A stretch of 24,137 nt of DNA, taken from positions 1 to 24,137 of the forward strand of contig JALNVT010000012.1 of NCBI GenBank assembly GCA_023231265.1. Reading direction: 5' to 3'. Every line of letters starts with the position of its first letter. The first letter of the stretch is position 1. Under the pieces are notes generated by a model, which saw nothing but the letters and a program-made list of their open reading frames with translations, ran no database searches and was not told where the DNA came from. Of this stretch, positions 7,305-13,897 are shown piece after piece. This DNA is from Sphaerochaetaceae bacterium. Its GTDB lineage: Bacteria > Spirochaetota > Spirochaetia > Sphaerochaetales > Sphaerochaetaceae. Position numbers and translations under genes: made by a program.

Positions 7305-9206
7305 ATGAATTCTAAGTATACCGATTTACTAAAAGGTAAGATGAGCGATGCAAGTTGGGCTAAACTTGCAGCTCTAGAAAATGAAAAAGTTATTGACTTT
7401 GTTGGTCAATTCGCTGAACATTGCGACCCTGCAACTATCTATGTATGTGATGACAGCAAAGAAGATGAGCAGTACATTAGAGATCAGTCCTTAGCAAAAG
7501 GTGAAGAACACACTTTAGCTAGAGATAAACAGACTATTCACTTTGATGATCCAAAAGATCAGGCAAGAGATAAAGTTAACACACGTTACCTTGTATACAA
7601 AGAGAATCTAGAAAAAATGAAATCTTTGAACTCAATCGCTTATGATGAAGGTTTAGAAGAAATCATGGGTATCTCAAAAGGTATCATGAAAGGTAAAGAT
7701 GCTGTAGTTAAATTCTTCTGTGAAGGTCCAGCATTCTCTAAATTCACAATGCCTTGTGTACAGTTCACTGACTCATGGTATGTAGCACACTCAGAATCAA
7801 TTCTTTACAGACCTGCTTATGCTCACTTCCTAGCTATGAAAGGCGAAGAAAAAGATGAATTCTTCAGATTTATCCACTCTGCTGGTGAATTAACAGAAAA
7901 CAACACAGCTAAGAACCTTGAAAAGAGAAGAATTTACATGGATACACAAAACAACATTGTTTATTCAATGAATTGCCAATATGCTGGTAACACTGTTGGT
8001 CTTAAAAAACATTCAATGCGTCTTGCAATCAACAAATCTGGTCAAGAAGGTTGGTTATGTGAACATATGTTCGTAATGGCTTGTGTAAACGAAGAAAAAG
8101 GTCGTAAGACTTACTTCACAGGAGCTTACCCATCAGCTTGTGGTAAAACATCTACAGCTATGATTCCTGGTGAAGAAATCGTTGGTGATGATATTGCTTA
8201 TTTCAGAAACATTGATGGTCAGTTCAGAGCAGTTAACGTTGAACAAGGTATCTTCGGTATCATCAAAGATGTTAACGCTGATGATGATCCTCTAATCTTT
8301 GAAAACCTAAACAAAAACCAAGAAGTTATCTTCTCTAACGTACTACGTGGTGAAGACAACCTTCCTTACTGGTTGGGTTCTGGTGTTGAAACTCCTGCTA
8401 AAGGTGACAACTTCTCAGGTCCAAATTGGTTTGCTGGTAAAAAAGATGCAGATGGTAATGAAATCAAATGTGCTCACGGCAATGCTCGTTACACAATGAG
8501 ACTTGATTATCTTGACAACTTTGATAAAGCTGGATTCGAAGCTAAAGACGGTGTTCTTGTTAGTGGTGTTCTTTATGGTGGACGTGATAGTGATACTACA
8601 GTTCCTGTTGAAGAATCTGCTTCATGGAAAGAAGGTATCCTTCTTAAAGCTTGTACTCTAGAATCTGAAACAACTTCTGCAACTATTGGTGCTGAAGGTG
8701 TTAGAAAACCTAGCCCAATGGCTAACATGGACTTCTTATCATACCCTCTAGGTGAATACACATTGAACAACATCAAATTTGGTGAAAGTCTAGATGTTAC
8801 ACCTAAAGTATTCTCAACAAACTACTTCCTAAGAACTAAAGATGGTAAATTCTGTAACTCTAAGTTAGCTAAGAAAGTTTGGGTACACTGGGCAGAAGGT
8901 AGAGTACATGGTGAATTTGAAGCTTTAGATACACCTACTGGTAAAATTCCATTGTACGAAGATCTTAAGGTACTATTCAAGAAATTATTGAACACAGATT
9001 ACACTCAAGCTGAATATGAATATCAATTCACTTTCCGTTGTGATAGCTGGATCGCTAAATTAGAAAGATCAAAGCTTTACTTCAAGAAAATGGATGCATT
9101 CTGTCCTTCAGTTGTATTCGAAGAATGGGATTCTTTCATTGCTAAGATTGCTGATGCAAAAGCAAAATTCGGTAACGAAATCCTTCCTGGTAAATTCGTA
9201 AAATAA
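7305..9206 (+). CDS. pckG: Phosphoenolpyruvate carboxykinase (GTP)
   Basis: A 633-residue cytoplasmic enzyme that interconverts oxaloacetate + GTP with PEP + CO2 + GDP. In fermenting gut bacteria it often runs in the carboxylating direction toward succinate; in others it serves gluconeogenesis. The GTP-type P-loop is PSACGKTST with the reactive Cys279. GDDIAYFR (294-301) supplies the metal-binding aspartates, NVEQGIFGI follows, and the PEP/metal region includes YAGNTVGLKKHSMRLAI and H254 in CEHMFVM. ATP-type enzymes lack this arrangement. The length is slightly above the usual ~600-620. AGGAG at 7294-7298 sets the ATG. Codon use is strongly biased (GGT, GCT, AAC, TTC), marking very high expression. 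A UUCG-loop terminator follows. Confidence 0.96.
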   Translation: MNSKYTDLLKGKMSDASWAKLAALENEKVIDFVGQFAEHCDPATIYVCDDSKEDEQYIRDQSLAKGEEHTLARDKQTIHFDDPKDQARDKVNTRYLVYKENLEKMKSLNSIAYDEGLEEIMGISKGIMKGKDAVVKFFCEGPAFSKFTMPCVQFTDSWYVAHSESILYRPAYAHFLAMKGEEKDEFFRFIHSAGELTENNTAKNLEKRRIYMDTQNNIVYSMNCQYAGNTVGLKKHSMRLAINKSGQEGWLCEHMFVMACVNEEKGRKTYFTGAYPSACGKTSTAMIPGEEIVGDDIAYFRNIDGQFRAVNVEQGIFGIIKDVNADDDPLIFENLNKNQEVIFSNVLRGEDNLPYWLGSGVETPAKGDNFSGPNWFAGKKDADGNEIKCAHGNARYTMRLDYLDNFDKAGFEAKDGVLVSGVLYGGRDSDTTVPVEESASWKEGILLKACTLESETTSATIGAEGVRKPSPMANMDFLSYPLGEYTLNNIKFGESLDVTPKVFSTNYFLRTKDGKFCNSKLAKKVWVHWAEGRVHGEFEALDTPTGKIPLYEDLKVLFKKLLNTDYTQAEYEYQFTFRCDSWIAKLERSKLYFKKMDAFCPSVVFEEWDSFIAKIADAKAKFGNEILPGKFVK

Positions 9207-9230
9207 TAGCTTTTAATTGAGCTCATTAGA

Positions 9231-9258
9231 AAGTCACTCTTCGGAGTGGCTTTTTTTT
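9231..9258 (+). terminator. Terminator of pckG
   Basis: A 9-bp stem, AAGTCACTC (9231-9239) / GAGTGGCTT, with a TTCG tetraloop and a run of eight T (9251-9258). A very strong intrinsic terminator. Confidence 0.9.
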
Positions 9259-9318
9259 GTCCAAATCAAGCAAATATCAATTATTAAAGCCCTAAAGCGT
9301 GTTTTTATAAAATAATGT

Positions 9319-9347
9319 TTGCTCTAAGACATTTCATGCCTTATGAT
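9319..9347 (+). promoter_or_regulatory. Promoter of the flavin-reductase-like gene
   Basis: TTGCTC (9319-9324), a 17-bp spacer and TATGAT (9342-9347). The predicted start is near 9354, about 25 nt before the ATG. Confidence 0.5.
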
Positions 9348-9377
9348 TAGATTATCTAAAAAACAAGAAGGATTGAT

Positions 9378-9929
9378 ATGGAAAACGTTACAAGAGAAGA
9401 TGTAAATGTATTTGATTATACAAGCGAAATTTTAAACGCTCTAAAAAAAGGTGTTTTACTTACAACTAAAGCTGACGGTAAGATCAATACCATGATGATC
9501 AGCTGGGGTACATTAGGTATTGAATGGGGTCGTCCTATTTTCACAACTTTTGTACGTGAGCATAGATTTACTAAAGGCAAACTTGATAAAAGCAGTGTTT
9601 TTACGATAAACATTCCAATGGGCGAATGGGATAAGAAGAAGATCACTTCAATCTGTGGTTCCAAATCAGGATTCGATGTTGATAAAATTAAAGAAGCAGG
9701 TCTGACCACTGTTGATGGTGTTGTTGTTGATGTTCCAGCTATTAAAGAACTTCCTCTGACACTTGAATGTAAAGTTATATACAAGAGAATGCAGGATAAG
9801 AAATTGATGCCTGATGATGTCATCGAAAGAGAGTATCCACAGGAAGTTCCTGGTACATTCCACGGTTCAAACCGTGATTTCCATACAGCTTATTATGGAG
9901 AGATTGTAAAAGCATATATTGTAAAATAA
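9378..9929 (+). CDS. Flavin reductase-like (FMN-binding split-barrel) protein
   Basis: A 183-residue soluble protein. The layout fits the flavin_reduct / flavoredoxin group. The N-terminal strand LLTTKADGKINTMMISWGTLGIEWGRPIF is followed by TTFVREHRFTKGKLDKSSVFTINIP, the stretch that usually wraps FMN. ICGSKSGFDVDKIKEAGL, LECKVIYKRMQ and the final HTAYYGEIVKAYI follow. Members bind FMN and pass electrons from NAD(P)H or ferredoxin to acceptors; the partner cannot be told here. AAGAAGG lies just upstream of the ATG. It is flanked by its own promoter and terminator, and nothing nearby suggests a pathway. Confidence 0.85.
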   Translation: MENVTREDVNVFDYTSEILNALKKGVLLTTKADGKINTMMISWGTLGIEWGRPIFTTFVREHRFTKGKLDKSSVFTINIPMGEWDKKKITSICGSKSGFDVDKIKEAGLTTVDGVVVDVPAIKELPLTLECKVIYKRMQDKKLMPDDVIEREYPQEVPGTFHGSNRDFHTAYYGEIVKAYIVK

Positions 9930-9948
9930 GGTTTTAAATTCACCAAAA

Positions 9949-9988
9949 AGAGCTGTGGGATTGAAAATATCCTGCAGCTCTATCTTTT
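9949..9988 (+). terminator. Terminator of the flavin-reductase-like gene
   Basis: A 13-bp stem, AGAGCTGTGGGAT (9949-9961) / ATCCTGCAGCTCT (9969-9981), with two G-T pairs, followed by ATCTTTT. Confidence 0.8.
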
Positions 9989-10222
9989 ATAAATATTTAA
10001 AAAAATCTCATTGAGAATAAACTAAAAATATCAAGCATAATTTATTTAACCATAATTATTTATCAAACTAATTAACACCAACCGTAAAAAACAAATTTAA
10101 TATCTGAAAAATATTCATTAAAGAATCACCACACAATAAAAATTCTTTCTCTTAGAGGTTCCCATAACTCTCTCAATTTGCTAATCTTTAATGACCCTTA
10201 AGAGTCAAAATACATTTAAAAG
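9989..10222 (+). other. Leader/intergenic region of the uracil permease gene
   Basis: AT-rich DNA that carries ordered secondary structure toward its end. A hairpin AAAGAAT (10120-10126) / ATTCTTT (10142-10148) comes first. Next is AGAGGTT / AACTCT (10154-10171) with a bulged G, and then a small palindrome TGACCCTTAAGAGTCA (10191-10206). A terminator-like hairpin follows, listed separately. AACACC at 10074-10079 could pair with GGTGTT in the 3' arm of that terminator. The promoter was not found with confidence. Confidence 0.4.
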
Positions 10223-10246
10223 AAAACACATAAGGTGTTTTTTTTT
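10223..10246 (+). terminator. uraA: Terminator-like hairpin in the uraA leader (possible attenuator)
   Basis: A perfect 7-bp stem, AAAACAC (10223-10229) / GTGTTTT (10235-10241), with loop ATAAG and nine T in a row (10238-10246). It sits 23 bp before the uraA ATG and after the upstream gene's own terminator, so it is placed to stop transcription before uraA. Uracil permease genes elsewhere are controlled by attenuation (PyrR or UTP-sensing), but no PyrR-binding loop was recognised here. Confidence 0.6.
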
Positions 10247-10269
10247 GGAAAAATTCTTTGGAGTGATAT

Positions 10270-11568
10270 ATGTCAAGTAAAATTATTGATGGTACCGTTT
10301 ACGGGCCGAGCGATAAGCCACCAGTTGCGGAATGGGTATTTTTAAGCATTCAGCATGTATTTGCAATGTTTGGAGCTACAATTCTTGTTCCTATTCTTAC
10401 AGGACTTAGTCCAAGCGCTGCTTTATTCAGTGCAGGTACTGGTACTCTTATCTACATCTTGATTACAAAAGCTAAAGTTCCTGCCTTCCTTGGTAGTTCA
10501 TTTGCTTTCATCCCTGGTATCATAATGGTATCGTCGTCATTTGGAATGGAATACGCTTTAGGTGGTTCCTTCTTCGCTGGTCTCTTTTATATGTTGGTTT
10601 CATTCATCATTAAAAAAGCTGGTCGTTCTTGGATAGACAAAGCTCTTCCTCCTGTTGTTATTGGATCTGTTATTATTGTTATTGGTTTGAACTTAGCACC
10701 AACAGCAATGAGCATGGCAATGAATGATCCTTCTGGTTCATACAGCATTGTTTATTTCTCAATTGCTTGTTTCACATTAGCAGTTACAATAATTGCCAAT
10801 ATATTCTTCAAAAAATTCTGGGCCCTGATTCCAATCCTTATTGGTTTATTCAGTGGCTATTTTTTTACCCTGATCATGGGCCAATTCTTCCCTGCATACA
10901 ACATCATCGATTTCACAGCAGTTAATGAAACTGGTTGGTTTGGTCTTCCTCATTTCGTAGCACCTAAGTTCAACATAGTAGCAATACTGACATTCGTCAT
11001 TATTTCTTTTGCAACTATCTGTGAGCACCTTGGTGATATCTTGGTATTGAGCAATGTTGTTGGAACAAACTTCTACGATGATCCAGGACTTCACAGAACA
11101 ATCCTTGGTGATGGTGTTGCAACTCTTTGGGCATCATTCTGGGGTGGTCCACCTAACACAACATACGGTGAGAACATCGGTGTTATGGCAATCACAAGAG
11201 TATACAGTGTTTGGGTAATCGGAGGTGCTGCAGTACTTGCTACACTACTTTCATTCTTCACAAAATTTGGTGCATTGATTCAGACAATTCCAAATCCTGT
11301 ACTTGGTGGTATTTCAATGCTACTGTTTGGTATCATTGCATCATCAGGTTTAAGAACTTTAGTTGAGAGCGGTGTTGATTACAAAAACAAAAGAAATCTA
11401 ACAATAAGCAGTGTAATTATGGTAATCGGTATTGGTGGCGGAATGATTCAGTTCCCACTTGCTGATGGCTTGAACTTCTCTCTTGGTGGAGTTGCTCTTG
11501 CAACTGTTGTTGGAATATTCTTGAATTTAATCATTCCAATTAGAGATCCAAATCGAGAATATATCTAG
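10270..11568 (+). CDS. uraA: Uracil permease (NCS2 family)
   Basis: A 432-residue inner-membrane proton symporter with the 14-segment layout of UraA. QHVFAMFGATILVPILTGLSP (28-48) opens TM1. FLGSSFAF (73-80) is the TM3 half-helix that touches the base. E252-H253 in FATICEHLGD and E301 in GGPPNTTYGENIG correspond to the uracil-contacting residues of E. coli UraA (E241, H245 region and E290). These favour uracil over xanthine or urate within the family. The ATG follows TTTGGAG at good spacing. It is a single gene with an attenuator-like leader and a strong downstream terminator. Pyrimidine salvage is the expected role. Confidence 0.92.
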   Translation: MSSKIIDGTVYGPSDKPPVAEWVFLSIQHVFAMFGATILVPILTGLSPSAALFSAGTGTLIYILITKAKVPAFLGSSFAFIPGIIMVSSSFGMEYALGGSFFAGLFYMLVSFIIKKAGRSWIDKALPPVVIGSVIIVIGLNLAPTAMSMAMNDPSGSYSIVYFSIACFTLAVTIIANIFFKKFWALIPILIGLFSGYFFTLIMGQFFPAYNIIDFTAVNETGWFGLPHFVAPKFNIVAILTFVIISFATICEHLGDILVLSNVVGTNFYDDPGLHRTILGDGVATLWASFWGGPPNTTYGENIGVMAITRVYSVWVIGGAAVLATLLSFFTKFGALIQTIPNPVLGGISMLLFGIIASSGLRTLVESGVDYKNKRNLTISSVIMVIGIGGGMIQFPLADGLNFSLGGVALATVVGIFLNLIIPIRDPNREYI

Positions 11569-11593
11569 TTTTTTAGACCAATCTCGAAATATG

Positions 11594-11626
11594 TCGGCTA
11601 CATGAAGAAATGTAGTCGATTTTTTT
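11594..11626 (+). terminator. Terminator of uraA
   Basis: A 10-bp stem, TCGGCTACAT (11594-11603) / ATGTAGTCGA (11610-11619), with one G-T pair, loop GAAGAA and seven T. Confidence 0.9.
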
Positions 11627-11684
11627 ACTCATTTTTCATTCTTGGTACTATTAGAAAATGCAATTTGTGGGTATTATAAAAAAC

Positions 11685-12569
11685 ATGTTTGATTATACAT
11701 TAATAGATACTGATGAAAAATTTAGAGAGATTATTAATTACTGGAAAGAAAATAACCTTAAATCCATCGCTATGGATTTCGAGGGTGAATTCAATCTTCA
11801 TATATACGGTGAACACCTATGTCTTGTTCAACTGTTTGATACAAAGGAATATTACCTAGCTGATCCATTCCTCATATCGCCAGAAATGCTGAAAGAATTC
11901 TTTGAAGATACAGAAATTGAGAAAATTATGTTCTCATGTGATAGTGATTCTGCTCTTGTCAAAAAACAATATGACATTCAACTTAAAAACATCTATGATG
12001 TAAGAATTCCAGCTATGGAACTTGGTTTCATGGGAAACTATACAGCACTTGTTAAAAGAAATCTAAAAGTTATAATCGAGACAACAGGTTCAAAGAAAAA
12101 GAACCAGATGACCAACTGGTTGAAGAGACCACTCAAAGAAGATCAGATTCAATATGCTCTTCTTGATGTTGCATATCTTCATGCTCTCAAAGAGAGCTTG
12201 ATAAAAGAATGCGAGAGTGAGGATATCACCGACGTTGTAAATGCTAAGATGAAGAGAGCTGGTTTGAGAAAGGGACCTGAGAAGCCAGGTTGGACAAAGC
12301 TTGGTAACTACAAAAGAATGAGCAAGGAAGAAAAAGTCTACTTGAAACATTTCTTCATTGCCCGTGATATTGTTGCAAGAAAACAGAACATCCCAGCACA
12401 CAGAGTTCTTGAAAAACACAAACTCGTCAGTATGGCAAAGGATGTTCCTGAAAATGATAGTGAATTGAAATATTTGATTCACAATCGTGATTACCGTATT
12501 GAAAGACAGCTATACCCACTCATGCAGAAAGCTATGGACGACAGTAAAGAGGAGCTTTCAAACAGATAG
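11685..12569 (+). CDS. rnd: Ribonuclease D (DEDDy exonuclease with one HRDC domain)
   Basis: A 294-residue 3'-5' exoribonuclease that trims tRNA and other stable RNA 3' ends. DEDDy residues are D31 and E33 (AMDFEGE), D88 (SCDSDSALV) and Y157/D161 (IQYALLDVAYLHAL). The spacing equals E. coli RNase D (D28, E30, D85, Y151, D155). An HRDC domain covers about 217-283 (FIARDIVARKQNIPAHRVLEKHKL). E. coli RNase D has two HRDC domains, so this is a short form. The start is uncertain: an ATG at 11658 adds nine residues, and neither start has a clear Shine-Dalgarno. The ATG at 11685 gives the family-like N-terminus MFDYTLIDTDEKF. Its stop lies 7 bp from that of the convergent panE-like gene. Confidence 0.88.
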   Translation: MFDYTLIDTDEKFREIINYWKENNLKSIAMDFEGEFNLHIYGEHLCLVQLFDTKEYYLADPFLISPEMLKEFFEDTEIEKIMFSCDSDSALVKKQYDIQLKNIYDVRIPAMELGFMGNYTALVKRNLKVIIETTGSKKKNQMTNWLKRPLKEDQIQYALLDVAYLHALKESLIKECESEDITDVVNAKMKRAGLRKGPEKPGWTKLGNYKRMSKEEKVYLKHFFIARDIVARKQNIPAHRVLEKHKLVSMAKDVPENDSELKYLIHNRDYRIERQLYPLMQKAMDDSKEELSNR

Positions 12570-12576
12570 TCACTTA

Positions 12577-13503
12577 CTATCTATCTAAATACATTTCATT
12601 TCTGAACTCACAACCAGCAGCTATCAAATATATGCTGTTGTTGTATGGGGTTGGAATTCCATGTTTCTTACCAAGTCTTACCACAGTACCACTGAAATAG
12701 TTGTTCTCTGTTTTCTTTGATGCCATCATATCCTGGCACATAGAGGTTCTTCCAAATTCATCAAGATTCAACATCAGATCAAGATCTTTTTCAAAATCTT
12801 CTTCAGTCAGAACAACTCCTTCTTTTGCTGCAACTTCAATTATCTCAAGAGCTATATTGCGACTCATCTCTTTTAACTCAGGAGAGTTAAATACACCGTA
12901 CCCACCGCGAGTTATGGCCGATAATGTATTGAATATAGTATTAAGCATGAACTTGTTATATTGAGCTTTTCTGATGTCTGATGGAATTTCATAAGGAACC
13001 CCTGCATTTTTAAACAATGTCTCAACAGATTTAACATTCTCTGAGATGCTGTTGTCTTTCTCACCGAAAACAATCTTGCCAATGCTTGTATACTTTATAT
13101 TTGAGTTTTCGTTCTCACTGTTCAGTCCAACACAGAAAGCATAAAGAACATTATTCTCACCATAGACAGCACTCAATTTCTCTTCAGATTCAATTCCATT
13201 CAAAAGAGAGAGAATTATTGTGTTCTTGCCAACAGCATTTTTTATATCAACTATTGCTTCATCAATCTGAAGATTTTTGGTTGCAATAATTACAAAGTCT
13301 GACTGTGTTGCTTCCTCAGGAGATACCACATTGTAATGCTTTATCTCACCATTTATTGTGATGCCATTTTTCTTATAGCGATCCTTTCTATCACCTTTGG
13401 CAATTATCTCAACATTGCTGCTTGAAAGATAAGAATCAAGCATGTTTCCATAAAGTGCACCAACGGCTCCAAACCCTATAACTGTTATTTTTTTTATTTC
13501 CAT
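12577..13503 (-). CDS. panE: 2-dehydropantoate 2-reductase (ketopantoate reductase)
   Basis: A 308-residue NADPH-dependent enzyme of the ApbA/PanE family that reduces 2-dehydropantoate to pantoate in pantothenate/CoA synthesis. The N-terminal Rossmann loop is IGFGAVGALYG (9-19). N103 lies in LLNGIES. The catalytic lysine is K184 in AQYNKFMLNT, and E266 in SKKTENNYFSG matches the substrate-binding glutamate. GTVVRLGKKHGIPTPYN is the usual C-terminal signature. AAGGAAA precedes the ATG. A small palindrome TATGGGTACCATA (13529-13541) sits just upstream. Family members also include other keto-acid reductases; with no other pan genes here, the substrate is by homology. Confidence 0.88.
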   Translation of the reverse strand: MEIKKITVIGFGAVGALYGNMLDSYLSSSNVEIIAKGDRKDRYKKNGITINGEIKHYNVVSPEEATQSDFVIIATKNLQIDEAIVDIKNAVGKNTIILSLLNGIESEEKLSAVYGENNVLYAFCVGLNSENENSNIKYTSIGKIVFGEKDNSISENVKSVETLFKNAGVPYEIPSDIRKAQYNKFMLNTIFNTLSAITRGGYGVFNSPELKEMSRNIALEIIEVAAKEGVVLTEEDFEKDLDLMLNLDEFGRTSMCQDMMASKKTENNYFSGTVVRLGKKHGIPTPYNNSIYLIAAGCEFRNEMYLDR

Positions 13504-13837
13504 AAATATATTTCCTTGTTATCAATTATATGGGTACCATAAAATTATTCAAGTTATTTTGGCAATAAAAATCTCCTGACAGATTTAGAATCCGCCAAGA
13601 GACCAATAAACAACGTTAATAAAAATAAAACGACAAATATTTTTTTATTTAACCTTAATTTATAGTAATGTCAGAATTTGAACTTGGCAAGAAATATTTT
13701 TTAAATTACATTTTAAGTTCATTTTTTAAATTAGAAAGAATCTTATTACTTATCATCTGTTGATACATCAATATTTTATGCATTTTAAAGGTCACTCTTA
13801 TGCTCTTCTTGCTTATTGAAGCATTCAAATTTTGATA
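13504..13837. other. Intergenic region between panE and the xdh terminator
   Basis: About 330 bp of AT-rich DNA. It should hold the panE promoter on the minus strand. I see the TATGGGTACCATA palindrome 26 bp upstream of the panE ATG and nothing else that I can support. Confidence 0.4.
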
Positions 13838-13873
13838 CAAAAAAACTCCCCAAATAAATAAATACAGGAGAGT
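13838..13873 (-). terminator. Terminator of the xanthine dehydrogenase gene
   Basis: On the minus strand ACTCTCC pairs with GGGGAGT (one G-T), with a 16-nt AT loop, followed by TTTTTTTGT. It begins 24 bp past the stop. Confidence 0.7.
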
Positions 13874-13897
13874 CTTCTTCAAGAATCAGATAAGATG

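Noticed and set aside
10154..10184. AGAGGTTC in the uraA leader resembles the start of a preQ1-I riboswitch
   Set aside because: The 3' partner is CTCT with a broken closing pair, there is no A-rich tail, and no complementary bases for the second pseudoknot stem. The downstream gene is a uracil permease.
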